A stretch of DNA of 64,000 nucleotides from Afipia sp. P52-10 (GTDB taxonomy: Bacteria > Pseudomonadota > Alphaproteobacteria > Rhizobiales > Xanthobacteraceae), in the NCBI RefSeq assembly GCF_000516555.1, contig NZ_AZSJ01000007.1, forward strand, positions 232,511 through 296,510. Reading direction: 5' to 3'. The notes beneath the pieces were generated by a model, which searched no databases, was not told the origin of the DNA, and was given only the letters and a program-made list of their open reading frames with translations. Shown in pieces: positions 55,286 through 64,000 of this stretch; the first letter of the stretch is position 1, and each line of letters begins with the position of its first letter. Position numbers and translations under genes: made by a program.

Positions 55286-57487
55286 ATGGACTCGCCAGAA
55301 GTTGTTGTTCTTGAAGATGAAAAGAGGCCAGAGGCGCACCAGTCGGTGACCGGAGCCGGGGCCGAGCGGTTCATCAACCGGGAACTCTCCTGGCTGCACT
55401 TCAACCGCCGCGTCCTCGAGGAGTCCGTCAACACGCTGCATCCAGCGCTGGAACGGCTCCGCTTCCTGTCGATTTCTGCCAATAACCTTGACGAGTTCTT
55501 CATGGTCCGCGTCGCCGGCCTGAAGGCGCAGGTGCGCGAGGGCATCGTCGAGAAGAGCCCGGACGGGCTGTCTCCGGCCGAGCAGCTCGCCCGCATCAAC
55601 GAAGCCGTGTCGGCGCTCGCCACCGATCAGCAGGCGATCTGGCGCGATTTGCGGACGATCCTGGCCGATGCCGGGATTGCCCTGATCGAGGGTCGCGAGG
55701 TCACCAAGCAGGAGCGGACCTGGATCGAAGACCACTTCCTGCACAACATTTTTCCGCTGCTGACGCCGCTGGCGATCGACCCGGCGCACCCATTCCCGTT
55801 CATTCCGAGCCTCGGCTTCTCGATCGCGCTGCAGCTCTCGCGCGTGTCCGACGGCAAGGCGATGAACGCGTTGATCCGCATGCCCGGCAAGATCGACCGT
55901 TTCATCCGCCTGCCTTCGGCCAAGGACGAGGCGATGCGGCTGATGACCTTGGAGCAGGCCACCAGCCTGTTCATCGGGCGGCTGTTCCCCGGCTACATGG
56001 TGAAGGGGCAGGGCGCGTTCCGTATCATCCGCGACTCCGAGATCGAAATCGAGGAAGAGGCGGAAGACCTGGTCCGCACCTTCGAGACCGCGCTGAAGCG
56101 CCGCCGCCGTGGATCGGTGATCCGCCTCGAGATCGAGGCGGCGATGCCTGAGGAGCTGCGCGCATTCGTGCAACGTGAACTCGCGGTCGCCGATGACGAG
56201 ATGTTCCTGGTTGATGGCGTGCTGGCGATGAACGAACTGTCGCAGCTCACGCGGCTCGACCGGCCGGACCTGGAGTTCGCACCCTACGTGCCGCGCCATC
56301 CCGAGCGCGTGCGCGATCATGGCGGCGACATCTTCGCGGCGATCCGGCAAAAGGATCTGGTCGTGCACCATCCTTACGAGTCGTTCGACGTGGTGGTGCA
56401 GTTCCTGCAGCAGGCGTCGCGCGATCCGGACGTGGTGGCAATCAAGCAAACGCTGTATCGCACCTCGTCCAACTCGCCGATCGTCAAAGCGCTGGTGGAA
56501 GCGGCCGAGGCCGGCAAGTCGGTCACCGCGCTGATCGAGCTGAAGGCGCGCTTCGACGAGGAGGCGAACATCCGCTGGGCACGCGACATGGAGCGCGCGG
56601 GCGTGCAGGTCGTCTACGGCTTCATCGAACTGAAGACGCACGCGAAGCTATCGCTGGTGGTGCGCCGCGAAGGCGGCAGCCTCACGACCTACGTGCACGT
56701 CGGCACGGGCAACTATCATCCGGTCACCGCGCGCATCTATACCGACCTGTCATACTTCACCTCCGACAGCGTGATCGGCCGCGATGTGGCGCGCGTGTTC
56801 AACTTCATCACCGGCTACGCCGAACCGATCGATATCGAGCGGATGGCGGTGTCGCCGCTGACGCTGCGCCGGAGCATCCTTGGCCACATCCACGGCGAGG
56901 CCGCCTATGCCAAGCAGGGCAAGCCTGCGGCGATCTGGATGAAGATGAATTCGCTGGTCGATCCGGAGATCATTGATGCGCTCTATGAGGCATCCAATGC
57001 CGGCGTCTCGATCGATCTTGTCGTGCGCGGAATCTGCTGCCTGCGGCCCGGCGTCCCTGGCCTGTCGGAAAACATCCGCGTGAAGTCGATCATCGGCCGG
57101 TTCCTGGAACATGGCCGAATCTACTGCTTTGGCATGGGATATGGGCTGCCGTCACCGAAAGCGGCTGTGTATATCTCGTCGGCGGACATGATGCCGCGCA
57201 ATCTCGACCGCCGCGTCGAGGTGCTCTGTCCGTTGCAGAATCCGACGGTGCATCAACAGGTTCTGGACCAGATCATGGTCGCGAATCTGAAGGACAACGA
57301 GCAGAGCTGGCAGTTGTTGCCGGATGGGTCGTCAACGCGTATGAAGGCCGCGAGGGGCGAGGAGCCCTTCAACCTGCACAAATACTTCATGACGAATCCA
57401 AGTCTGTCGGGCCGTGGCAAGTCGCTCAAAGAATCCTCACCGCGCAGACTCACGCGCCGTTCGGACCGCCAGCAATCCTCTTCATAA
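55286..57487 (+). CDS. ppk1: Polyphosphate kinase 1
   Basis: PPK1 makes polyphosphate from ATP reversibly. The 733-residue product has the N-domain [20 protein letters not shown], the head-domain loop, and two phospholipase D-like C domains. The autophosphorylated His is in [19 protein letters not shown] and the second active-site region is [20 protein letters not shown]. Size matches the family. GTG 55283 and ATG 55286 are adjacent; I list the ATG. The following ppx gene begins about 10 bases after the stop or overlaps it. Confidence 0.95.
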   Translation: MDSPEVVVLEDEKRPEAHQSVTGAGAERFINRELSWLHFNRRVLEESVNTLHPALERLRFLSISANNLDEFFMVRVAGLKAQVREGIVEKSPDGLSPAEQLARINEAVSALATDQQAIWRDLRTILADAGIALIEGREVTKQERTWIEDHFLHNIFPLLTPLAIDPAHPFPFIPSLGFSIALQLSRVSDGKAMNALIRMPGKIDRFIRLPSAKDEAMRLMTLEQATSLFIGRLFPGYMVKGQGAFRIIRDSEIEIEEEAEDLVRTFETALKRRRRGSVIRLEIEAAMPEELRAFVQRELAVADDEMFLVDGVLAMNELSQLTRLDRPDLEFAPYVPRHPERVRDHGGDIFAAIRQKDLVVHHPYESFDVVVQFLQQASRDPDVVAIKQTLYRTSSNSPIVKALVEAAEAGKSVTALIELKARFDEEANIRWARDMERAGVQVVYGFIELKTHAKLSLVVRREGGSLTTYVHVGTGNYHPVTARIYTDLSYFTSDSVIGRDVARVFNFITGYAEPIDIERMAVSPLTLRRSILGHIHGEAAYAKQGKPAAIWMKMNSLVDPEIIDALYEASNAGVSIDLVVRGICCLRPGVPGLSENIRVKSIIGRFLEHGRIYCFGMGYGLPSPKAAVYISSADMMPRNLDRRVEVLCPLQNPTVHQQVLDQIMVANLKDNEQSWQLLPDGSSTRMKAARGEEPFNLHKYFMTNPSLSGRGKSLKESSPRRLTRRSDRQQSSS

Positions 57488-57497
57488 CCACAAGCTC

Positions 57498-59027
57498 GTG
57501 CAGCTTCGTCACGCGCGCCTGACCCACGCATCGCGGACGTCTGGGCCTGCGGTCGCGGTCATCGACATCGGTTCGAACTCGGTGCGTCTCGTCGTCTACG
57601 AGGCGCTGACGCGCAGCCTGACTCCGTTCTTCAACGAGAAGATCCTCTGCGGTCTTGGTCGTGAGGTGTATTCGAGCGGACTGTTGGCAGCGGACGCCGT
57701 CGAGCGAGCGCTTGGCGCCTTGCGCCGCTTCCGCGCGCTCTGCCGCGTCATGCATGTGGGGCGGACCTATGTGATCGCCACTGCCGCCTGTCGCGATGCC
57801 AAGAACGGACCCGAGTTCATCGCCCGCGCCGAAAAGATCGCCGGCACCAGGATCGAAATCCTCTCCGGCGCGCAGGAAGCCAAGCAGTCCGCGCTCGGCG
57901 TGGTGTCGGGCGTCTACAAGCCGGACGGCATCGTCGGCGATCTTGGCGGTGGTTCGCTCGAACTGGTGGACATCTTGGGCCGCCGCGTCAGCCGTGGCGT
58001 GTCGCTGCCGCTCGGCGGCCTCGCGCTGCAGGACATGTCGCGCAAGTCGATCAAGCGCGCCGAGAAGATCGTCAAAGACGCGCTCTCCGGGCTCGACGAA
58101 CTGAAGGCCGGGCGCGGCCGTATCTTCTATGCGGTGGGCGGAACCTGGCGTGCGCTGGCGCGGCTGCACATCTCGCAGACCAATTATCCGCTGCGCGTGA
58201 TGCATGGCTATTCCATCCCGGCCGACGAGGCGCTGGCGTTCGTGCGACGGGTGAAGCGGATGACGCCCGGGCGCACGCTGCCGGATATTGAAGCAGTTGC
58301 CGATGCGCGGCGGCCGCTGCTCGCTTACGCAGCGCTGGTGCTGGAACACATCATTCGCGTCGCCAAGCCGAAGACGGTGATGATCTCCACTTACGGCGTG
58401 CGCGAAGGTCTCTTGTTCTCGAAGCTCTCCGCCGCCGAGCAGGCAAGGGACGGGCTGCTTGCGGCCGCGAGCGATCTCAACGTGCTGCGCTCGCGTTCAC
58501 CGCGTCATGCCGAGGAGCTGTTCGACTGGACCAGTCGCTTCATCAGGGCGGCCGAGATCGTCGAGACGCCGGAAGAGCGGCGGTTGCGCCACGTCGCCTG
58601 CCTCGTCGCCGACATCGGCTGGCGCGCACATCCCGATTATCGCGGCGAGCAGACGCTGAATCTGCTGGCGAACGGCAATTTCGGCTCGATCGATCACGAG
58701 GGCCGAGCCTTCATCGGGCTGACCGTCTACTATCGCTATGCCGGCCTTGGCGAGGCGCATGACGAGCTGTCGCCGCGCGTCGCCGAACTGGTCTCCGAAG
58801 GCATGCTGGGTTGGGCCCAGGTGCTCGGTTCGGCGATCCGCGTCGCGCACCTGATCTCGGCGGCGCAGACCGGCGTGCTCGGCGCAACCCATTTCAAACT
58901 GCGCGGTCGCAAGATGACGCTATCGTTCGAACCGCGCGTTGCCGCGCTTGCTGGCGACCGCATCGCCAACCGCTTCAAGCAGGTGACCCGGCTGATCGGT
59001 CTGAGCTCTGCGATCGAACGAAGCTGA
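57498..59027 (+). CDS. ppx: Exopolyphosphatase/guanosine pentaphosphate phosphohydrolase Ppx
   Basis: Ppx removes terminal phosphate from polyphosphate and hydrolyses pppGpp. The 509-residue actin-fold protein has AVIDIGSNSVRLVVYE, GDLGGGSLELVDILG and a C-terminal HD-like helical domain (VACLVADIGWRAHPDYRGEQ). The start is uncertain: GTG 57498 lies 10 bases after the ppk1 stop, while GTG 57414 would overlap ppk1 by 74 bases and add an odd basic N-terminus. The adjacent ppk1-ppx pair indicates joint control of polyphosphate. Confidence 0.93.
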   Translation: MQLRHARLTHASRTSGPAVAVIDIGSNSVRLVVYEALTRSLTPFFNEKILCGLGREVYSSGLLAADAVERALGALRRFRALCRVMHVGRTYVIATAACRDAKNGPEFIARAEKIAGTRIEILSGAQEAKQSALGVVSGVYKPDGIVGDLGGGSLELVDILGRRVSRGVSLPLGGLALQDMSRKSIKRAEKIVKDALSGLDELKAGRGRIFYAVGGTWRALARLHISQTNYPLRVMHGYSIPADEALAFVRRVKRMTPGRTLPDIEAVADARRPLLAYAALVLEHIIRVAKPKTVMISTYGVREGLLFSKLSAAEQARDGLLAAASDLNVLRSRSPRHAEELFDWTSRFIRAAEIVETPEERRLRHVACLVADIGWRAHPDYRGEQTLNLLANGNFGSIDHEGRAFIGLTVYYRYAGLGEAHDELSPRVAELVSEGMLGWAQVLGSAIRVAHLISAAQTGVLGATHFKLRGRKMTLSFEPRVAALAGDRIANRFKQVTRLIGLSSAIERS

Positions 59028-59036
59028 AAGCATCAA

Positions 59037-59132
59037 TGACTGTCATGCCCGCGCATGCGAGCATCCAGGATGCCATGTGCTCTCAGCAACGAGCGTCTCG
59101 GAGGGCTGGGTCCCAGCTTTCGTTAGGACGAC
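59037..59132. repeat. Degenerate intergenic repeat (TCATGCCCGCGCATGCG type)
   Basis: TGTCATGCCCGCGCATGCGA followed by GCATCCAGGATGCC and later GGCTGGGTCCCAGCTTTCG matches a dispersed palindromic element known to me from this bacterial group. It lies between the convergent ppx and rnd genes. Confidence 0.5.
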
Positions 59133-59155
59133 GCCGAGAATTTTGAAGCGGTTCG

Positions 59156-60304
59156 CTAATTGCGTTCGACGCGCACCACGCGGCCCTTGTCGATCGCGAG
59201 GGCCAGCTGGCCGTGCTTGAGCGCGAGCGCCGCTTCGCCGAACAGCTCGCGGCGCCAGCCGTGCAGGGCAGGCACATCCGCCTTGTCGCTGGCGGCGATC
59301 TGCTCGAGATCGTCGATGGTGGCGATCACCTTGGCGGCGACGTGATGCCGTTCGGAGGTCATCCGCAGCAGCACCTTCAAGAGTTCGACGATCGCCGAAC
59401 CCGCCGCGTTGCTGCGCGGCTTCTCCAGCTTCGGCAACGTCTGCGGATCGCGGCCAAGGCCGCGTTCCACCGCGGCGACGATGTCGGCGCCCCACTTGGA
59501 GCGCTCGAAACCCTTCGGGATCGAGCGCAGATGCGCGAGCTTCTCCAGCGAGGTCGGTGCATGAGTAGCGATGTCGCCGATGGCGTCGTCCTTGAGCACG
59601 CGGCTGCGCGGCACGTCGCGGCTTTGCGCCTCGCGCTCGCGCCAGGCGGCGACCTCCATCAGCACGCCGAGCTCCTTCGGCTTGCGCACGCGCGTCTTCA
59701 GCCGCTCCCAGGCGCGTGTCGGGTCGTTGTCGTAGGTGCGGGGTGAAGTGAGCACTTCCATCTCCTCCGATACCCAGTCACTGCGGCCGCGCTTCTTTAA
59801 GTCCGCATCCAGCGCCTTGAACACGTCGCGCAGGTGGGTGACGTCGGCCTCCGCGTAGACGATCTGCTCCTTGGTCAGCGGCCGGCGCGACCAGTCGGTG
59901 AAGCGGTGGGACTTGTCGGGGCGATGGCCGGTGATCTTCTCCACCAGCGCGTCGTAGGCGATACTGTCGCCGTAGCCGAGCACCATGGCCGCGACCTGGG
60001 TGTCGAAGATCGGGTGCGGCAGCATGCCGGCCCGGTGCCAGATGATTTCGATGTCCTGGCGGGCGGCGTGGAACACCTTCAGCACCCGCTCGTTGCCCAT
60101 CAGGTCGAAGAACGGCTTCAGATCGATTCCTTCGGCCAGGGCGTCCACGACGACGGCTTCCTCGGCGCTGGCCATCTGGATGACACAGAGCAGGGGATAG
60201 TAGGTCGTCTCCCGCAGAAACTCGGTATCGACGGTGATGACGGGGTGTTTGGCGAGGCGTTCGCAGGCGGCTGCGAGGGCCTCGGTGGTCGCAATCAAAT
60301 CCAT
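59156..60304 (-). CDS. rnd: Ribonuclease D
   Basis: RNase D trims 3' ends of tRNA precursors and other stable RNAs. The 382-residue product has the DEDDy exonuclease motifs [14 protein letters not shown] (Asp and Glu), [12 protein letters not shown] (Asp) and [13 protein letters not shown] (Tyr and Asp), then an HRDC domain ([20 protein letters not shown], then [15 protein letters not shown]). ATG 60304 ([20 protein letters not shown]) is chosen because homology starts there; the open frame to 60511 runs antisense into the aspS region. It is divergent from aspS by 205 bases. Confidence 0.94.
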   Translation of the reverse strand: MDLIATTEALAAACERLAKHPVITVDTEFLRETTYYPLLCVIQMASAEEAVVVDALAEGIDLKPFFDLMGNERVLKVFHAARQDIEIIWHRAGMLPHPIFDTQVAAMVLGYGDSIAYDALVEKITGHRPDKSHRFTDWSRRPLTKEQIVYAEADVTHLRDVFKALDADLKKRGRSDWVSEEMEVLTSPRTYDNDPTRAWERLKTRVRKPKELGVLMEVAAWREREAQSRDVPRSRVLKDDAIGDIATHAPTSLEKLAHLRSIPKGFERSKWGADIVAAVERGLGRDPQTLPKLEKPRSNAAGSAIVELLKVLLRMTSERHHVAAKVIATIDDLEQIAASDKADVPALHGWRRELFGEAALALKHGQLALAIDKGRVVRVERN

Positions 60305-60509
60305 GGGCTGCTGAATAACGCAGCTGAACGGCCTTGTCGCCCCGCTTTTAGGCGGCAACAGCGTTGATTTTAAGGGGCTTTCCACCGGAATCGGCGGCCA
60401 GGGAGGCGCCGAAGGCTGCGCCTCTCGGTTGCCGTACCGCGCCACCTCGGCTAAACCCGCTGCGCGCCGCGCCATTTGCGGATTCTCGCTCATTTTCCTT
60501 AGGGTTGTC

Positions 60510-62282
60510 ATGCATCGCTACCGGTCCCACACCTGCGGCGCGCTTCGCGCCAGCCACATCGACGAGATCGTCCGCCTGTCCGGCTGGGTCCATCGCGTCC
60601 GGGATCACGGTGGCCTGCTGTTCATCGACCTGCGCGATCATTACGGGCTGACCCAGTGCGTGGCCGACCCCGATTCGCCCGCCTTCAAGGCGGCCGAGAC
60701 GCTGCGTGCGGAATGGGTGGTGCGGATCGACGGCAAGGTCCGCCGCCGCCCGGAGGGCACCGACAACGCTGAACTGCCGACCGGCGAGGTCGAGGTGTTC
60801 ATCAACGAGATCGAGGTGCTCGGCCCCGCCGCCGAGCTGCCGCTGCCGGTGTTCGGCGATCTCGATTATCCCGAGGACGTGCGGCTGAAGTACCGCTTCC
60901 TCGACCTGCGTCGCGAGCGGCTGCACAAGAACATCATGACGCGCGGGCAGATCATCGATTCGATGCGCCGCCGGATGAAGGAGGGCGGCTTCTTCGAATT
61001 CCAGACGCCGATCCTGACTGCATCGTCGCCCGAAGGCGCGCGCGACTTCCTGGTGCCGAGCCGCATCCATCCGGGCAAGTTCTATGCGCTGCCGCAGGCG
61101 CCGCAGCAGTACAAGCAGCTCCTGATGATGTCGGGCTTCGACCGCTACTTCCAGATTGCGCCGTGTTTCCGCGACGAGGATCCGCGCGCCGACCGTCTGC
61201 CCGGCGAGTTCTATCAGCTCGATGTCGAAATGAGCTTCGTCGAGCAGGAGGACGTGTTCTCGACCATGGAGCCCGTCGTCACCGGCGTCTTCAACGAGTT
61301 TGCCAACGGCAAGCCGGTGACGACGCCCTGGCCGCGCATTCCGTTCGCCGAGGCGATCCAGAAATACGGCTCCGACAAGCCCGACCTGCGCAATCCACTG
61401 GTGATGCAGGATGTCTCCGGGCACTTCCGCGGCTCCGGTTTCAAGGTGTTCGCGCGCATGCTGGAAGACCCGAAGAACCAGGTCTGGGCGATTCCGGGGC
61501 CGGGCGGCGGGTCGCGCGCCTTCTGCGACCGGATGAACTCGTGGGCGCAGGGCGAAGGCCAGCCGGGCCTCGGCTACATCATGTGGCGTGAGGGCGGCGA
61601 GGGCGCAGGTCCGCTCGCCAACAACATCGGGCCTGAGCGCACCGCAGCGATCCGCGGTCAGCTCGGCCTGAAGGAGGGCGACGCCGCGTTCTTCGTCGCC
61701 GGTGATCCGGCGAAGTTCTGGAAGTTCGCAGGGCTCGCGCGCACCAAGGTCGGCGAGGAATTGAACCTCGTCGACAAGGAGCGTTTTGCGCTCGCCTGGA
61801 TCGTCGATTTCCCGATGTACGAGTATGACGAGACCGAGAAGAAGATCGACTTCTCGCATAACCCGTTTTCGATGCCGCAGGGCGGGTTGGACGCGCTGAC
61901 GACGCAGGACCCGCTGACCATCAAGGCCTTCCAGTACGACATCGTCTGCAACGGCTACGAGATTGCATCGGGCGGCATCCGCAACCATCGCCCCGAGGCG
62001 ATGGTGAAGGCGTTCGAGATCGCGGGCTACGGCGAGAAGGACGTGATCGAGCGGTTTGGTGGCATGTATCGTGCTTTCCAGTACGGCGCACCGCCGCATG
62101 GTGGCATGGCCGCCGGAATTGACCGGATCGTCATGTTGCTCTGCGGCACGACCAACCTGCGCGAAATCTCACTCTTCCCGATGAACCAGCGCGCGGAAGA
62201 CCTGCTGATGGGCGCACCGTCGGAGGCGACCACGAAGCAGCTCCGGGAGCTTCACATCCGGCTCAATTTGCCGCAGAACTAA
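60510..62282 (+). CDS. aspS: Aspartyl-tRNA synthetase (bacterial type)
   Basis: AspS charges tRNA with aspartate; in organisms using GatCAB it may also charge tRNA-Asn. The 590-residue class II synthetase has an OB-fold anticodon domain ([20 protein letters not shown]), motif 2 [20 protein letters not shown], the bacterial-type GAD insertion at about 290-410 and motif 3 [17 protein letters not shown] chose ATG 60510 ([13 protein letters not shown]); the frame to 60429 adds 27 residues of no family character. Confidence 0.96.
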   Translation: MHRYRSHTCGALRASHIDEIVRLSGWVHRVRDHGGLLFIDLRDHYGLTQCVADPDSPAFKAAETLRAEWVVRIDGKVRRRPEGTDNAELPTGEVEVFINEIEVLGPAAELPLPVFGDLDYPEDVRLKYRFLDLRRERLHKNIMTRGQIIDSMRRRMKEGGFFEFQTPILTASSPEGARDFLVPSRIHPGKFYALPQAPQQYKQLLMMSGFDRYFQIAPCFRDEDPRADRLPGEFYQLDVEMSFVEQEDVFSTMEPVVTGVFNEFANGKPVTTPWPRIPFAEAIQKYGSDKPDLRNPLVMQDVSGHFRGSGFKVFARMLEDPKNQVWAIPGPGGGSRAFCDRMNSWAQGEGQPGLGYIMWREGGEGAGPLANNIGPERTAAIRGQLGLKEGDAAFFVAGDPAKFWKFAGLARTKVGEELNLVDKERFALAWIVDFPMYEYDETEKKIDFSHNPFSMPQGGLDALTTQDPLTIKAFQYDIVCNGYEIASGGIRNHRPEAMVKAFEIAGYGEKDVIERFGGMYRAFQYGAPPHGGMAAGIDRIVMLLCGTTNLREISLFPMNQRAEDLLMGAPSEATTKQLRELHIRLNLPQN

Positions 62283-62386
62283 GCTTGCGGAGCGGCACTA
62301 TGCCAGGCTGCGCTGCAACGCAGTCTGGTGCAGGTAAGAAGACTGATTGGGGCGGCGCACACCCGCAAAGGCGCCAGAGGGAATGC

Positions 62387-64000
62387 ATGTCGTCATCGGG
62401 TTCTGAAGACCTCAACGCTGCGGCACTGGCGTATCATCGGCTGCCGAAGCCCGGAAAGCTCGAAATCAAGGCCACCAAACCGCTCGGCAACCAGCGTGAC
62501 CTGGCGCTGGCCTACTCGCCGGGCGTTGCCGCCGCCTGCGAGGCGATCGCCGCCGATCCGCAGGAGGCCGCGTCACTGACGAGCCGCGCCAACCTGGTCG
62601 CCGTGGTGTCGAACGGCACCGCCGTCCTCGGCCTCGGCAATATCGGCCCGCTGGCGTCGAAGCCGGTGATGGAGGGCAAGGCGGTGCTGTTCAAGAAGTT
62701 CGCCGGCATCGATGTGTTCGACATCGAGATCAAGGCGGACACGATCGACAGCGTGGTGCAGACGGTGGCGGCGCTGGAGCCGACCTTCGGCGGCATCAAC
62801 CTCGAAGACATCAAGGCGCCCGAGTGCTTCGACATCGAAGCCCAGCTCAAGGAGCGCATGAAGATCCCGGTGTTCCACGATGACCAGCACGGCACCGCCA
62901 TCATCGTCGCGGCCGCTGTCGAGAACGCGATGCTGCTGACCGGCAAGAAGATCGAGAACGTCAAGATCGCCGCGGTCGGCGCGGGCGCTGCCTCGCTCGC
63001 CTGTCTCAACCTGCTCGTCTCGATGGGCGCGCAGAAGAAGAATATCTTCGTCTCCGACAAGGACGGCGTGATCCACGAAGGCCGCAACACGCGGATGGAC
63101 CGCTGGAAGGCCGCCTACGCGCAGAAGACCGATGCGCGGACGCTGGCCGACATCATCGTCGGCGCGGATATCTTCATCGGCTTGTCGGGGCCGAACGTGC
63201 TGACCCAGGAGATGGTCGCCAAGATGGCCGAGCAGCCGCTGGTGATGGCGCTCGCCAATCCGACGCCGGAGATCATGCCGGACGAGGTGCGCGCCGTGCG
63301 CCCCGACGCGATGATCTGCACCGGCCGGTCCGACTTCCCGAACCAGGTCAACAACGTCCTCTGCTTCCCGTTCATGTTCCGCGGCGCGCTCGACTGCGGC
63401 GCCACCGCGATCAACGAGGAGATGAAGCGCGCGGCCGCCTCGGCGATCGCAGCGCTGGCGCGCGAGGCGCCCTCCGATGTGGTGGCGCGCGCCTATGAAG
63501 GCGAGGTGCTGGGCTTCGGTCCGGGCTCGCTGATCCCGTCGCCGTTCGATCCGCGGCTGATCCTGCGCATCTCGCCGGCGGTCGCGAAGGCGGCCATGGA
63601 CTCCGGTGTCGCCTCGCGGCCGATCCAGGACTTCGACGCTTACAAGGAAACGCTGGAGCGCTTCGCCTTCCGCTCCGGCTTCGTGATGAAGCCCGTGTTC
63701 ACCAAGGCGCGGACGCAGCCGGTGCGGGTGATCTATGCTGAGGGTGAGGACGAACGTATTCTGCGGGCGACCCAGGCGGTGCTGGAGGAGAAGCTCGCCA
63801 AGCCGATCCTGGTCGGCCGCCCGTCGGTGGTGGAGGCGCGGCTGAAGCGATTTGGTCTGTCGATCCGCGCCGGTCACGACTTCGACCTGGTCAATCCGGA
63901 CGACGATCCGCGCTATCGTTCCTACGTGCAGGACTATATCGATGCGGCCGGCCGCTCGGGTATCACACCGGAGGCGGCGCGGACGCTGGTGCGCACCAAC
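62387..64000 (+). CDS. maeB: NADP-dependent malic enzyme with phosphotransacetylase-like domain (3' partial)
   Basis: The enzyme converts malate to pyruvate and CO2. The frame is open from ATG 62387 to the right edge, 538 codons without a stop. The N-terminal malic enzyme domain has [20 protein letters not shown], the segment [30 protein letters not shown] and the NAD(P) fold [13 protein letters not shown]. From about residue 445 the phosphotransacetylase-like domain begins ([35 protein letters not shown]). Two-domain MaeB enzymes are about 760 residues, so roughly 220 residues are missing. Acetyl-CoA regulation through the extra domain is known for the family. Confidence 0.94.
   Translation, partial: MSSSGSEDLNAAALAYHRLPKPGKLEIKATKPLGNQRDLALAYSPGVAAACEAIAADPQEAASLTSRANLVAVVSNGTAVLGLGNIGPLASKPVMEGKAVLFKKFAGIDVFDIEIKADTIDSVVQTVAALEPTFGGINLEDIKAPECFDIEAQLKERMKIPVFHDDQHGTAIIVAAAVENAMLLTGKKIENVKIAAVGAGAASLACLNLLVSMGAQKKNIFVSDKDGVIHEGRNTRMDRWKAAYAQKTDARTLADIIVGADIFIGLSGPNVLTQEMVAKMAEQPLVMALANPTPEIMPDEVRAVRPDAMICTGRSDFPNQVNNVLCFPFMFRGALDCGATAINEEMKRAAASAIAALAREAPSDVVARAYEGEVLGFGPGSLIPSPFDPRLILRISPAVAKAAMDSGVASRPIQDFDAYKETLERFAFRSGFVMKPVFTKARTQPVRVIYAEGEDERILRATQAVLEEKLAKPILVGRPSVVEARLKRFGLSIRAGHDFDLVNPDDDPRYRSYVQDYIDAAGRSGITPEAARTLVRTN

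Noticed and set aside
60348-62099. 583-codon minus-strand frame opposite aspS
   Set aside because: It lies wholly antisense to aspS and has shadow-type composition.
62573-63877. 434-codon minus-strand frame opposite maeB
   Set aside because: Antisense shadow. The plus-strand malic enzyme has all family motifs and an uninterrupted frame.
1-64000. CRISPR arrays, rRNA, tRNA or riboswitches
   Set aside because: No spaced direct repeats, rRNA segments, tRNA-type T-loop sequences or recognisable riboswitch cores were seen by eye in the window.

Overview
The window is high-G+C alphaproteobacterial DNA. Gene content and order (fabD-fabG-acpP-fabF-mltG-yicC-gmk; lptF-lptG-lptD-surA-pdxA-rsmA; purM-purN next to a CDP-alcohol transferase, an Hda-like ATPase, ppk, ppx, rnd and aspS) fit the family Nitrobacteraceae/Bradyrhizobiaceae (Bradyrhizobium, Rhodopseudomonas, Afipia or Tardiphaga type). 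I cannot fix the genus from the sequence alone.

Left core (1-9.8 kb): the tail of a possible TetR-like regulator overlapping a fatty acid desaturase, then the fatty acid synthesis cluster fabD, fabG, acpP, fabF, followed by mltG (glycan strand termination), a YicC-family endoribonuclease gene, gmk and a short-chain dehydrogenase that ends in a clear terminator.

Accessory island (about 10.9-36.4 kb): a zinc alcohol dehydrogenase on the minus strand is fused at its 5' end to the broken end of a prophage. The remnant (about 10.94-24.3 kb) keeps only late genes: a tail tip protein with an in-frame amber stop, a tail fibre gene with a single-base frameshift, and a tail spike gene split at a run of nine A. 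It also has a cassette of four glycan genes (two O-antigen ligase/polymerase-like membrane proteins, a GT4 glycosyltransferase and a large GT-C-like membrane protein), then a lysis module (membrane-anchored muralytic enzyme, 3TM holin, spanin-like protein, RlpA-like fragment). No integrase, terminase, portal or capsid gene is present. Beyond it come a decayed sensor kinase, an XRE/MmyB regulator divergent from an NAD(P)-binding reductase, and a MarR regulator divergent from a FAD monooxygenase with two matching 17-bp palindromes. These are followed by a DJ-1-like scrap, an AI-2E-family permease fused to a B12-binding-like region and a GAF domain, and a frameshifted HerA-like ATPase. Single-base losses recur in the island and in the PhnA-like gene at its edge. 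I saw none in the core genes.

Right core (36.4-64 kb): a minus-strand envelope operon (lptF, lptG, lptD, surA-like, pdxA, rsmA and a degenerate PhnA-like gene) runs divergently from pepA and holC. Next come a lipoprotein, an ABC-F ATPase, a tandem pair of small secreted His-rich proteins, ndk, purN/purM, a CDP-alcohol phosphatidyltransferase, an Hda-like DnaA regulator, ppk1 and ppx. The window closes with rnd divergent from aspS and a malic enzyme that runs off the right edge.

The most unusual material is the prophage-borne glycan cassette with its damaged host-recognition genes, the permease-GAF fusion, and the two MarR operators.
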